A program made the translations under genes and the position numbers. The notes beneath the pieces were generated by a model. It did not search any database. It was not told the origin of the DNA and saw only the letters and a program-made list of their open reading frames with translations. From Rhinopomastus cyanomelas (taxonomy: Eukaryota; Chordata; Aves; Bucerotiformes; Rhinopomastidae): a DNA stretch of 64,000 nt. The stretch's first letter is position 1, and every line of letters begins with the position of its first letter. Positions 21,969 to 32,608 of this stretch are shown here, piece after piece. The stretch is taken from the NCBI GenBank assembly GCA_013400115.1, contig VXBP01008596.1:62001-126000 (forward strand), written 5' to 3'.

Positions 21969-23533
21969 AATGCAGTAGGCTAAAGGTAATAGTCATCAAT
22001 AAGAATAATGTCTTGCCTGCCATTCCTGAGGATTGTTTTGAATCAGGTTCAAGCTTGCTGTGATTTACACTTTGGAAGACTGCACAGTGCCTGTGCTTCT
22101 GTTTGAGTACACTGTCACCAGGCAAAACTCCTGGCTCCAAGTCAAAGGCAAGTGGAACCTATCAAAACTGATGCCAAGTTCCGGCACCAGGTTTTTTGCT
22201 TCTTTATGGCCATGAAGAACTTATGACCATTCGTATTTGTTACCTGAAAACACTTAGATTGTTATGCAACCATAACAATACAACCTCCAAGGAAAAGATA
22301 ATACTCTTCCATTACCTCAAGAAAAGGCCCCAGTGGCATTTTATATGAGACATCCACACAGAAACACATTTGACAAAGGATTTCTGGTACACCTAGACCT
22401 TTCTGGTGTACCTCCTGATATCACACCAGAAACTTATGAGTTGCCTCTAGATTTTGTTTAATAATGGAGCAGAAAATTGATCCAGCATTTCTGAGCAATC
22501 TGGGTCAAATTCCTCTTCTACTAAAGGAGATTTAAACTCATTCCTCCCATGCTTTAGCATTAAGATAATACATCATGGTCCAAGCATGACCTCTGGATTC
22601 CTCCAAAGAAAGCAGTTGTGTTTTATTTTATTGGGCCAAGGACATATATTTGGGGTTTAAGATCATACATCCAGCAGTACACACCTCATTGTGCTCAAGC
22701 CTTCTGTGTGTTCTTGTAGTATGGCTTTCTGTTAGATGAAGCTGTCTATGACCTTCTTCTTGTGATAGATGACTATATGGAAAGATTACTACAGCGCTAT
22801 GGCTACCATGGTTCCTCAGCTCCAGGTAGCCTTCATTTACACACAGACTGAAGCAAGGTCATTCAGATGCTCAGTTGAAAAAGAATCTTCCAGAGTGGGG
22901 AACTCAGTCGATCTGTTAAGTTATTTAGTGGGTTGTGCTCTTGGCCTTTGGTTTCAATTCAGTGAGAACTTTTTGTTCTGCCTACAGAGTCTCTTGCTCA
23001 TTCAAAACCTGTTTCTTTACAAGAATTCTAAGGCAGTCCTCAACATAAATAAGTAGGAGTTATAGAATAGCCTTTGGAAACCTAAATCTAATAAATCCTT
23101 TAAAGTAGAATATGTATCAGAATATATGGAAAGTCTTTGTTGGGCTGAGGCCAAGGGACTTGACCCAAAGTCCATTGAAGGCAGCAGGACTTTTTCCAAC
23201 AACCTCATTACAGCATTTTAACTTTAACTTCATGTGAAAATAAGAAGTGTTCTCTGATCTTGAGTGATGGAGCCACAGATTTGCAGTTCTGGGAAAACAT
23301 AGACGCATATCTTCCTGTCTAAGTGCTTGCTGGCAAGGGGTCTTGGATAGGACACTTGTCGTCTTATTTTGCCTTTCATTACTTACAGTCTGGATTTGTA
23401 TCACTGGGGTTTGAGATCCATTCAAATGGTTTTTCAGGGACATTCAAGTAGTACTGGCTGTACGTTTTCTTAGGAAAAGCACCTGCATTTGCAGACAATT
23501 CCTGAAGGCAGAGTTTTAGAAAATATACTTGAT
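21969..23533. other. unique non-coding DNA
   Basis: No exon, RNA gene or repeat recognised. A 95-codon open stretch (22769-23056, plus) and a 108-codon one (23117-23443, minus) have no recognised motif. Confidence 0.55.
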
Positions 23534-24043
23534 GAATCACAGAATCATTAGGGACTGGAAGGGACCTGGAAAGATCATCCAGTCTGATTCCCCTGACACA
23601 CCAGGATCACCTACACCAAATCACACAGGAACATCTCCAAGCTAGTTTTAAAGGTCTCTAAGAAAGGAGACTCCACAACCCCCCTGGGCAGCCTGTTCCA
23701 ATGCTCCATCACCCTCACTGGGAAGAAGTTCCTTCTCATATTTATGTGGAACCTCCTATGTTCCAGCTTACACCCATTGCCCCTTGTTCTATCACCAAAT
23801 GACACTAAGAAGAGCCTAGCACCATCCTCCTGACACCTAGCCCTCACATACGTATAGACATTAATGAGGTCAGCCCTCAGTCTCCTCCAAGCTGAAGAGA
23901 CCCAGCTCCCTCAGCCTTTCCTTATAAGCGAGGTCCCCTACTTCCTTCATCATCTTTGTTGCTCTACGCTAGACACACTCCAGCAGCTCTGTGTCTTGAA
24001 CTGAGGGGCCCAGAACTGGACACAATACTCCAGAAGTGGTCTG
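23534..24043 (-). mobile_element. young CR1 (family Y), about 510 bp
   Basis: Antisense copy from tail (GAATCACAGAATCATTAGGG) to truncation after ACTCCAGAAGTGGTCTG. The minus-strand frame at 23611-23847 reads CQEDGARLFLVSFGDRTRGN...LEHRRFHIN...EHWNRLPRGVVESPFLE...FLCDLV and ends at the natural stop. A small deletion near 23886 breaks the frame upstream. Confidence 0.95.
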
Positions 24044-24962
24044 TGAAAATCAGTCTGAATCACCAGCTCACCTTCTGTTAGCAGCAGTGCTTGTACAGAC
24101 CAGTGTACCAACAGCAGCTTTGAGCTGCCATCATCACACACCTACCTGTTTTGAGAATTCAGCTGGGAAGGAAAGATGGTTTGTTTATCCACACCGTGTC
24201 CTCTATAAACCACAAATCTGCTCAAGGTGTTGCAGTTTAGACATCTGTGAGGTGTGTAATGTGTGAGTGGGTGTGGATAGGAGAGCAGGTAATGAGAGAT
24301 TGGCAAGATCATCTTGCATTTTCGTAGTGCAAAGCTATCTGAAATTGCCACAGGTGATTATTCCTTCTTAGATGTGGTGCTGTATACACCCCAAAAGAGA
24401 TTTCAAACCCTTAATGTGATATGTTTATGTCAGCAATTGTATGTATTCCTGTCATCTGTGCTACCACAAGTGCTTGCAGACCTCCCACTAGTCTTGCACA
24501 GGGCTTAAATAAGTTGTTAGGCACTGCTCAGACACACAGCAGAGTGGGCAAGCTGTGTGCTGAACGTGCATCCTGTATCGATCCTGTTTAACTCGAGGCA
24601 CAAAGATCAATCTCCTTAGACTTCCTCTGTTCAGTTTGAAAAGACTTAACAAAACAGAAGACATAGAACTGTAGTCACACAGAAATACCCATGCTCCACC
24701 CACAGCTTCCAGCAAACCAACAACTCTGCTGCTGTGTGATGATTGATGCTGTCAGACTGGTACAACATTTTCCTGAGAAGACAGAGATGCTGTTAGTGGC
24801 CTGAGATGCCACTTAGAGGGGTTTTTGAATACACAACCTTTATTGACTCAAGTGTGGAATGAAACGAATACTCAAATCTTCATTTTCATCAAGATATTCC
24901 TTTTTGTCCAGTTCTAGGGGAAGGGAAAATCTAGAGCTCTCGAGAAAGAAGATGAATAGATG
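24044..24962. other. unique non-coding DNA
   Basis: No exon, RNA gene or repeat recognised. Confidence 0.55.
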
Positions 24963-25161
24963 TTGTGACACCCCACCTGGAGTACTGTCTCCAGTTCTGG
25001 AGTCTCCAATGGAAGAAGGACAGATAGCTCCTGGAAGGTGTTCAGAGGAGGGCAACTCAACAGAAGGCTGGAGCACCTCGCCTGTGAGGACAGGCTGAGC
25101 AAGTTGGGGTTGCTCAGCTTGGAAGAAAGAAGGTTCCCAGGTGACTTTCTATCAGGTTTCC
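24963..25161 (+). mobile_element. CR1 family B, 5' part of a split copy
   Basis: Sense copy: ACCTGGAGTACTGTCTCCAG, GGTGTTCAGAGGAGGGCAAC, GCTGAGCAAGTTGGGGTTGC, then GACTTTCTATCAGG. It is cut at about 25161 by a sense young CR1 and resumes at about 25457. Confidence 0.92.
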
Positions 25162-25370
25162 CAGATGGAGCCAGGCTCTTCTCAATGTCATCTACTGATA
25201 GGATGAGGTGCAATGGGTGTAAGCTGGAACATAGGAGTTTCCACATCAATATGAGAAGGAACTTCTCCACAGTGAGGGTGACAGAGCACTGGAACAGGTT
25301 GTGGAGTCTCCTTCACAGGAGACATTTAAGACCTGCCTGGATGTGTTCCTGTATGATTTGGTCTAGGTGA
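25038..25370 (+). pseudogene. chimeric ORF2 fragment across a nested insertion
   Basis: A 110-codon stretch open through the junction. Residues 1 to about 41 are family B (LEHLACEDRLSKLGLLSLEER, then GDFLSGFP). From about 42 it is family Y (DGARLFSMSSTDRMR, LEHRSFHINMRRNF, EHWNRL). The nested copy happens to keep frame. The last roughly 17 residues are frameshifted by a small deletion after EHWNRL. Nothing suggests translation. Confidence 0.8.
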
Positions 25371-25456
25371 TCCTGCTGTGGTAGGGGATTGGACTAGATG
25401 ATCTTTCGAGGTCCCTTCTAATCCCTAATGATTTTATCATTCTGTGATTCTGTGAT
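25162..25456 (+). mobile_element. young CR1 (family Y) nested in family B, same strand
   Basis: Sense copy beginning at GATGGAGCCAGGCTCTTCTC (codons for DGARLFS) and ending with GATTCTGTGATTCTGTGATC near 25456. About 15 bases of the RLPRGV region are missing near 25298. The interrupted family B element fits together across it, so this is the later event. Confidence 0.95.
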
Positions 25457-25781
25457 CTGAAAGAAGTGGGCTACAGAAAGCTGGGGGAGGGCTTCTCATA
25501 CAAGTGTGTAGCAACAGGACAGAGGGAAAGGGTTACAGACTTGAAGAGGGGAGACTGAGGTTGGACATGAGGAAGAAATTCTTTGCTGTGAGAATGGTGA
25601 GATACTGGAACAAGTTGCTCAGGGCAGGTGTGGCTGCCCGATCCCTGGAAGTGTTGAAGGTCAGGCTGGATGGGGTCCTGAGTGACCTGAACTAGTGAAG
25701 GTGTCCCTGCCTGTGCAGGGGGTTGGAACTAGATGATCTTTAAGGTCCCTTCCAACCCTGGGGATTGGATGATTCTATGAT
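25457..25781 (+). mobile_element. CR1 family B, 3' part of the split copy
   Basis: Continues the element at 24963-25161: GGGCTTCTCATACAAGTGTG, ACAGACTTGAAGAGGGGAG, GGTTGGAACTAGATGATC, then an octamer tail ending near 25781. The frame at 25504-25695 reads EGKGYRLEEGRLRLDMRKKFF...YWNKLLRAGV...LDGVLSDL. Confidence 0.92.
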
Positions 25782-26585
25782 TTTACTGGTTTGAGCAGAC
25801 AGGGAAAGGATGGATTTCAGAGGGTGGAAAGAAGGTGGGAGATGACAAGTAGCAGGGAAATAAAAAACCTCCAACGCATTTCTTTCATATCAATGAAGAA
25901 TGAAAGTTGCCAGTAGAGTTTTGCACGTACCTGTGAGAGATAAGGTCAGCAATAACTGTGAGTGGCTCCAGAGCTTAAATACCAATGCAATTTGTTCCTT
26001 AGTTCCTCCATAACATGAGCACAGCCCTCAGAGAAAAACCCCTTTCTTTGGATTGTGGGTGAAGTATTCGTGTGAGTGGTTGAGTGCAGCTTGTGTGAAA
26101 GATTTCAAACATGAGGAAACAGAAGCTGCAAGGTGAATTTCAGAAATGGAGAAGCAAACAAGATCTCGGTGTTCTCACACCAAACAGCAAGACTTGTGGT
26201 TGTTACCAGTTTGCAAGCAGTAGTGCGTACGTGAGCGCACACCTTCTGCACTGCGTGGTGCCCCAGTTTCCATTTGAGTAGCTGGCAGCACAGCGACACT
26301 TATGAGGCATTTGTGAGGAAACACTGGGGCTTTCTGCAGTTCCAAAGTGTGTGTTGTTTCATCTGGTAATTCATTGCAATTTATACCCTAAGTACACAGC
26401 TACGCTTTGCTCTCTGTATCCTTTTCTCTTTCTGAGAAAATCTCCAGCCAGCTGGTGGGGAATAGAAAAAGCCACCCACAGTCAAGTGTCATAAGAGAAA
26501 GCCAGAGCAAAGATTTTGCACATGCCCTGGAGGATGACACGTGTTCATGCAATTACCTGCAGAAACACCACTAGCTGAAGAAGAA
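25782..26585. other. unique non-coding DNA
   Basis: No exon or repeat recognised. A small CpG group lies near 26223-26262 (GTGCGTACGTGAGCGCAC). Confidence 0.5.
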
Positions 26586-26843
26586 TCTGTAAATATGTGA
26601 GGGGTGGGTGTCAGGAGGATGGAGCCAGGCTCTTCTCAATGTCATCTAGTGATAGGATGAGGGGCAATGGGTGTAAGCTAGAACACAAAAGGTTTCACAT
26701 CAATATGAGAAGGAACTTCACAGTGAGGATAACAGAGCGTTGGAACAGGCTGCCCAGATGGGTTGTGGAGCCTCCTTCACTGGAGATGTTTAAAACCCAC
26801 GTGGATGTGTTCCTGTGTGACTTGGTCTAGGTGATCCTGCTGT
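26586..26843 (+). mobile_element. young CR1 (family Y1) lacking its 3' end
   Basis: Sense copy from CTGTAAATATGTGAGGGG to GTCTAGGTGATCCTGCTGTG, where it stops without the GGATTGGACT block or tail. The frame at 26597-26830 (GGCQEDGARLFSMSSSDRMRGN to FLCDLV) is open to its natural stop, but two codons are missing after RRNF. CR1 copies normally keep 3' ends, so this end was lost after or during insertion. Confidence 0.93.
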
Positions 26844-27186
26844 GTGTCCTGCTACTGCCCTGGTGCTAGTTTCCTGGGAGAAGAGCCTGACCTCCACCTG
26901 ACTACAACCTCTCATTAGAGAGGGAGAAGGTCTCCCATTAGTGTCTTCTTCTCAAGGCTAAACACCTCTAGCTCCCTTAGCCTCTCCCCATCAGACTTTC
27001 CCTCCAGTCCTTTCTCCAGGCTCATTGCTCCTCTGTTTCTGCTTCACCCTCTCAATTTCTTTCTTGAAGTGAGTGGCCCAGCACTGCCCTCAGTACTTGA
27101 GATGAGGTTTCCCCAGTGCCCAGTAGAGAGGGAGAATTGCATCCATAGCCCTGCTGGCCACAGCACACTATTCCTGACACAAGCCA
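26844..27186 (-). mobile_element. older CR1 lacking its 3' end, tail-to-tail with the previous copy
   Basis: Antisense copy: TTCCTGGGAGAAGAGCCTG, CTGACTACAACCTCTCATTA, CAGCCTCTCC-like, AGTGAGTGGCCCAGCACTG, up to CTATTCCTGACACAAGCC. It begins inside the coding region with no tail. Both elements are thus broken on their 3' sides at one point. TCCTGCT occurs at both edges (about 26835 and 26847), which suggests a microhomology join. Confidence 0.88.
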
Positions 27187-27209
27187 GTGTATATATATAA
27201 GATATACAC
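27187..27209. repeat. 8-bp AT-rich inverted repeat
   Basis: GTGTATAT (27187-27194) and ATATACAC (27202-27209) with a 7-nt loop, directly at the 5' edge of the antisense CR1. It resembles a TATA box but has no gene context. Confidence 0.7.
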
Positions 27210-27771
27210 CAGTGGCCAGAGTATTCTTAATCTAAAGTTTGCTGAAGCCAACCCAAGCAGTGAGGGAGCTGGTTAGTGCTCCGACAGCCAAGACCCCTTG
27301 CATCAGCACCCCTTGCTGGGCAGGCTTCTTGCGATGCACAGCGGCAGTGGGAGCACACCTGCCTCCCACGCTCTCCAGGGTGCTCTTTGATCTTCTGAAG
27401 ATAGCTTTGCATAACATTTTCATTATATGGATACTCAGTTCCTCCTATAACGTGTAGCGAGGACTCAGCCTGTAGACATACCTGCAGCTTCAGAGGGTGT
27501 GATTTTCAATGTTTAAATGAGCACAAGTAAACAGCGTGAGCTGAGTCTTGAGTGACAGCGCAGAAACAAGGATGCCCAGACTTCCTTGCTATTCAGGTTA
27601 TTTTTGATCAGAGGAGCAGTGATGATGATCTAATCTAGCATGTCAAAAGTCTTTAATGTCAGTACAGAAAGAACAGTAATTTAAATCCATCACCAACAAC
27701 TGCCAATTTTCAGCTCTAGCCAAGAGCATAGCTTAGGAAAGAGGAAATGCAACCTATACCAATGTGAAAGG
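27210..27771. other. unique non-coding DNA
   Basis: Nothing recognised. Confidence 0.5.
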
Positions 27772-27910
27772 GAATCATAGGACCATTAGGGTTGGGAAGG
27801 GACCTTTAAAGATCATCCAGTCCAATCCCCCTGACACAGCAGGATCACCTACATCAAGTCACACAGGAACACATCCAGGCGGGTCTTACACATCTCCAGA
27901 GAAGGAGACT
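27772..27910 (-). mobile_element. young CR1 (family Y), 140-bp 3' fragment
   Basis: Antisense copy: tail GAATCATAGGACCATTAGGG to TCTCCAGAGAAGGAGACT, where it abuts an older antisense CR1. Confidence 0.92.
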
Positions 27911-28026
27911 AATGTCCAGTCTGAACCTCCCCTGGCACAACTTGACCCCAGTTCCTCTTGTCCTATTGCTAGTCATTAGGGTGAATAGACCAACACCCTC
28001 CTCACCACAACTTCCCTTCAGGTATG
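27911..28026 (-). mobile_element. older CR1 fragment without 3' end
   Basis: Antisense: AATGTCCAGTCTGAACCTC, CTGGCACAACTTGACCCCAG, TTGTCCTATTGCTAG, to CAACTTCCCTTCAGGTA. Its 3' portion should lie to the left but is absent. The young copy's end (GACT) flows into the old copy through a shared CTAATGTCC-like context. Confidence 0.8.
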
Positions 28027-28377
28027 GAGACTATTTGAAAAACAGACAAAGAGTTTATGGTTTGCTGCCACTTTTACTGTGTAAATGCTGAACTATGTTG
28101 ACGAAGATATTCCTGTTCAGCAGTCAGTTCTGTGACTACAGAGGATAAAACTAGAGCAAATAATTAGCTACGGGCAGTCAGCTAAAGCCATCAGTGCAGC
28201 TGCATACACCCTGGCGTGGTCTAGCCGCCCAGTTATTTGCTCAGGATGTGCTTAGTGTTTATCAAATCACTGCAGCTCCCTGGCTACCCAGACAACTAGC
28301 TTAAGCTAGCTTAGATGTGTTCATCCGAGGTGCTGTTGCAGCAGGGGTGACCAGACCAGCCTGACTTAGCCATTTAC
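28027..28377. other. unique DNA with a 14-bp palindrome
   Basis: Nothing recognised except the perfect palindrome CTAGCTTAAGCTAG at 28296-28309. Confidence 0.5.
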
Positions 28378-28636
28378 AAGAGGGAATGGGTTCAAACTAC
28401 AACAGGGAAGGTTTAGTCTTGACATTAGGAAACATTTTTTCACAGAAAGAGTGGTCAAGAACTGGACCAGGTTGTCCAGGGAGGGGATTGAGTCATCATC
28501 CCTGGATATCTTTAAAGACAGTTTAGATGTGATGTTGAGGGATATGGTTTAAGGGTAGACTTTGTAGAGTAGGGTTGATGGTTGGACTTGATGTATCCAA
28601 GGTCTTTTCAACCAGAGTGATCCTGTGATTCTGTGA
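28378..28636 (+). mobile_element. older CR1 (family C), 3' fragment
   Basis: Sense copy: GGGAAGGTTTAGTCTTGACA, AAAGAGTGGTCAAGAACTGG, GATATGGTTTAAGGG, GGTTGGACTTGATG, TCCTGTGATTCTGTGA. Heavily mutated. Confidence 0.88.
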
Positions 28637-29466
28637 ATTGCCAGCCTCATGGTCAGAAGTGCTTCTTGGAGGTTTAATATCAATGCTCCATAAAGCATTT
28701 GAACACAGTTGTAAATATTTGGTGAAACTGTAGAGACCTTTGGATCTAGATGTAATAAACTTTCTTAACACAGCAAACACACAAGGATTATTGCCAGGGT
28801 ATGATAGCGCTGAGAGCTACACAACCCACCTTCTGATCTGGGTCCTGGGATGGATTCTCCAGGACCGCCATGTGCAAAGAAAGGATGGGATTTAGTACCA
28901 CAAACCATCTTTGTGTGCCTTAATCCCCTTGAGAGCCACGAGCCCTAGAGATAGCTTGTGAAAGCACTACAGAACTACTCTGTTCTGTTTGCATAAAGAA
29001 TCTTAACAAAACAGTCATGCAGGGAGATACTATCTGTGTCTAGTCTGAATGCGAAGAAGAAATTGTGTTACCTGAGAGGAAATACTGATTTAGCAGCAGG
29101 CAGCACTGCTGAAAATTTGGCAGAATATTGAATGCTCACAACACATGAGAGTGATGGAACCAGTGGTATGTTACCTTAATTTCTAGAGAACTGCATCGTG
29201 TTGGCAAATCAACCACCTACTGGCTACGTGCTTACCCTGAGTGGGTTTTTAAAATATGTTTTCCTGTAGTTACATCATCCAAAATGCTTTTCCTACAGAG
29301 ATCTGTAAATGCCAGAGCTGGCTTTCAAGCCTTTTCTGTTTTCATGATGCAGACCTCAGTTTAAGCAGGTTCTTTTCCAGACTTGCCACTACACTTAGTA
29401 ATAAAGTGGGCAAGCAAGGCGCATCGAGGACTAGTACCCTGGATGCTGCAGAGAAGTGGTGCAGCA
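28637..29466. other. unique non-coding DNA
   Basis: No exon, RNA gene or repeat recognised. Confidence 0.55.
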
Positions 29467-29573
29467 TCTAGGTGATCCTGCTGTGGCAGGGGGATTGGAC
29501 TAGATGATCTTTCGAGGTCCCTCCCAATCCCTAATATTCTGTGATATCTTGGGATTGGACTAGATGGTTCTGT
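29467..29573 (+). mobile_element. young CR1 (family Y), about 80-bp 3' stub with a duplicated piece
   Basis: Sense stub beginning TCTAGGTGATCCTGCTGTG, immediately past the ORF2 coding end, through GGATTGGACTAGATGATC to ATTCTGTGAT (29545). GGGATTGGACTAGATG then recurs at 29550-29565 followed by GTTCTGTG, a partial second copy of the 3' end. Confidence 0.9.
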
Positions 29574-29784
29574 GTGAACATGGTACAAGTTCTTTGTTAA
29601 TATTTGGCAAAATATTTTGGACAACTTCCATTAAGCATCTTTCTCATCTTACTTTCCATCAAAGCAAATAGGGGCTTTTGTAGAATAAGTTATAAGCCCA
29701 TAGACCAGAGACTTCTCAGGTGCTCATACTATCACTGTGAAAAACTGTTATGAGCCCCACAGTAGCCTGTCACTAATACTGTCC

Positions 29785-30265
29785 TGAATCATAAAATCAC
29801 AGACTGTTAGGGATTGGAAAGACCTCAAAAGATTATCCAGCCTATTAGATGATCCCACCACAGCAGGATTTCATAGATCAAGTCACACAGGAACATATCC
29901 AGGCAGGTTTTAAACATCTCCAGAGAAGGAGACTCCACAACCCCCCTGGGCAGCCTGTTCCAGTGCTCTGTCGCCCTCACTGTGAAGAAGTTCCTTCTCA
30001 TATTTATGTAGAACCTCTTCTGTTCCAGCTGACACCCATTGCCACTTGTCCTATCATTAGATGCCCCTGAGGAGAGCCTGACTCCATCCTTCTGACACCC
30101 ACCCTTTCCATATTTATCAATATTAATGAGGTAACACCTCAGTCTCCTTTTTTCCAGGCTAAAGAGACCCAGCTCCCTCAGACGTTCCTCATCAGGGAGA
30201 TGTAACACTCCTTTCACCGTCTTTGTGGCTCTGCTCTGGACTCCAGCAGTTCCCTGTCCTTCTCT
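29785..30265 (-). mobile_element. young CR1 (family Y), about 480 bp
   Basis: Antisense copy from tail (GAATCATAAAATCACAG) to truncation near 30265. A short insertion (about 29840-29850, CTATTAGATGATCC) disrupts the 3' untranslated region. It belongs to the sublineage with CCATATTTATCAATATTAAT. Confidence 0.94.
29825..30217 (-). pseudogene. CR1 ORF2 C-terminal fragment with extended end
   Basis: 130 codons open: MKGVLHLPDEERLREL, LFSLEKRRLRCYL, GGCQKDGVRLSSGASNDRTSGN, LEQKRFYIN, EHWNRLPRGVVESPSLEMF, FLCDLI. The usual TAG after LCDLV reads TAT (Y), and translation would continue 16 more codons into the 3' untranslated region. RT and endonuclease are absent. Confidence 0.85.
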
Positions 30266-31121
30266 AATGTGGTTATCAACTCTGTTTGCACATAAAGCTT
30301 GCTGGCTCTAAGAAGTACATTAGTTCCTTTAGGAGTTACACTTGCTTCGTTTTCTGTCTGCAAGACATCACACAGCTTCATGCACGCAGTGCAGGTACTG
30401 CACGGAGTAAAGTGAGTGCACGTACACACGGTGGTGCTGCTGGGCTAACGCAGTGACTATCCCGCTGCTACACTGCACAGACCATTTTGAGACAGAAAGC
30501 CTCACCCGCGGAAAGCTTCCCCTTTTTGTTCTCCACTTTCTGTGGGCTCCATCCTGCGCTTTCCTAGATGTCCAGCTCCGTTTCACAGCGCTGGTGCACG
30601 TCTGGCTTTTGTCTTCAGTATTTTAGGTGCTGTTTTCAATTGCATCCCACACACTTTTTTCACTATACTCCAAACACCACAGGGGTCTGTCAGCAGAATC
30701 TTAGTCAGAGGGGTAAAATATTTCAGGATGCCTACATCAGTGTCACAGGTCACATTCTAAATGTCCAAATAATACCTGAAGTGAGGTGTAAATTATTAAG
30801 CCATCGAAGTTTCTTTGCAAATTTTATTCAGATCCCTCTATTTTAGTTGGAATCAAAAGAAGTAGTAAATTTATTTGATATAAATAATTTTTGTAAGTAA
30901 GGCAATGTCGGGTCTGACAATCCAAATATTTTGGGAAACAATGTTTTTTCATGGGCACATCCCTGAAGTCATCAGTTCCATCAGCAATACTAACTGATGC
31001 CAGCTGAATAACTTGCAATGAATTTTCAGATGCCAAGGGTTGAGGTCTTCATGTTTATGCAGATGGGAGCTGGAACAGCTCTGGAATTTCTTCAGGAAAA
31101 CACTAGTAATTTGAAGATAGA
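30266..31121. other. unique non-coding DNA
   Basis: No exon or repeat recognised. A weak CpG group lies at 30418-30515. Confidence 0.5.
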
Positions 31122-31312
31122 CAAGACTGACCTGTTGGAGAGCAGTGTAGGAGAAAGGGACTTGGGGGTCCTGCTGGACAGCAGGATGGTGATGAGCCAG
31201 CAATGTGCCCTTGTGGCCAAGAGGGCCAACAGCATCCTGGGGTGGATCAGAAGAGGGGTGATTAGCAGAGCGAGAGAGGTTCTTCTTCCCCTCTGCTCTG
31301 CACTAGTGAGAC
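31122..31312 (+). mobile_element. CR1 (family Y) lacking 3' end, left arm of a fold-back
   Basis: Sense copy of the RT-thumb to linker region: GACCTGTTGGAGAGCAGTG, GACTTGGGGGTCCTGCTGG, CATCCTGGGGTGGATCAGAA. The frame (31018-31329) reads LLESSVGERDLGVLLDSRMVMSQQCALVAKRANSILGW in consecutive blocks. It ends at CACTAGTGAGAC without a C-terminal domain or tail and is followed directly by the inverted copy. Confidence 0.93.
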
Positions 31313-31728
31313 TGGACACAATACTGTAGATGTGGTCTCTGCAGGGTAGAGTAGAGGGGAAGGAGAACCTCTCCTGATTTAATAACCAACCCCTTTCAAT
31401 CCAACCCAGGATGCTGTTGGCCTTCTTGGCCACAAGGGCCCATCGCTGGCTCATGGTCATCCTGGTGGCCACCAGGACCCCCAAGTCCCTTTCTCTTTAC
31501 ACTGCTCTCGAACAGGTCAGTCCCCAACTTCTACTGGTACCTGGGGTTGTTCTTGCCCAGATGCAAGAGTCTACATTTACTCTTCTTATAGTTCATTAAA
31601 TTTCTCCCTGCCCAGCTCTCCTGCCTGTCCAGGTCTCACTGAATGGCAGCACAGCCTGCTGGGGTGTCGGTGACACCACCCATCTTTGTGTCATCAGCCA
31701 GCTTGCTGACAGTGGTCTCTAATATTAG
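31313..31728 (-). mobile_element. CR1 (family Y) lacking 3' end, right arm of a fold-back
   Basis: Antisense copy starting TGGACACAATACTGTAGATG with no tail. 31335-31525 is the inverted counterpart of the left arm (about 83% identical by eye). The copy then runs on into the RT region: GTGTCATCAGCCAGCTTGC is the antisense of the catalytic block and would read LADD instead of F/YADD. The 22-nt spacer 31313-31334 forms the loop of the palindrome. Confidence 0.93.
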
Positions 31729-32482
31729 TCAAGCTGCTCTTCTTATTCCTAGCTGGCATTGTTGATACGATCAGAATTTGAGTCTTAACAGTTCTTGATT
31801 GATGTATTAATTTCCTTCAAAATATATGTCTCCTTCCCTGTTTCCCCCACAAAACACAATGATAAGTCTCTGTGAGACTTCCCTTCTTCACTTACAGTAG
31901 CAACATACCCAGAACTACTCAGGCAAGCCTGGTCGAGTGCTGCAAGGACTTTACACACATAAACTCCCCCACACAGACGATGTGTCGTAAAAACAAACTA
32001 GTGCAGCAGCTGGTACAGCAGCACATAGTGCAGCATGACAGTCAAAATTCCTGATGCTTTTTTTAACCAGCAGTCACTCCTGCTCCGTGGGCTCTGTACG
32101 TGGTTTACAGACATATTTCACAGCAACTTACTCACTTCTCTGAACAGTGTCTGCCCTTTTATTTACCATGCTTTGGCACCGTTCGGATGTTTTGTATGGT
32201 GTGCTGAGTGTTGAAGTGCCTGTTGATTCTCATCTCGAAATACTGGCACCTCCTTTTCTACTTTTGAAGTAAAGAAATAGTAATTATAACCTCTTTCTTT
32301 TACTGCCCCTAGCCTGTGGATTTTTCCTCTGCTGGTGGCTGCTTTTCTATTATTCCTGTGGTAAATTTCCATCGTAAGTCCAAACACACAGTATAGATGG
32401 AGCTTAAGGTTTTTCCCAAGAAAAGTTTTAAGAGAACGGGGGATGACTCACACAAGGCTAGTCAGGAAGTGGGATGACACCA
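31729..32482. other. unique non-coding DNA
   Basis: Nothing recognised. Confidence 0.5.
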
Positions 32483-32608
32483 GGTGTAAAACCCACCTAG
32501 ACATGTTCCTGTTAGACTTGGTCTAGGTGGTCCTGCTCTGGCAGGAGGATTGGACTGGATGATCTTTTGAGGTCCCTTCCAGTCCCTGATGTTCTGTGGT
32601 TCTGTGAT
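32483..32608 (+). mobile_element. young CR1 (family Y), 125-bp 3' fragment
   Basis: Sense fragment from AAAACCCACCTAGACATG through GGATTGGACTGGATGATC to two octamers (GTTCTGTGGTTCTGTGAT). Confidence 0.94.

Noticed and set aside
21664..22140. 158-codon minus-strand open stretch
   Set aside because: Its second half is the antisense of the sense CR1 at 21402-21968; the rest has no known motif.
27187..27209. TATATATATAA as a TATA box
   Set aside because: No gene downstream; it is part of an AT-rich inverted repeat at a CR1 edge.
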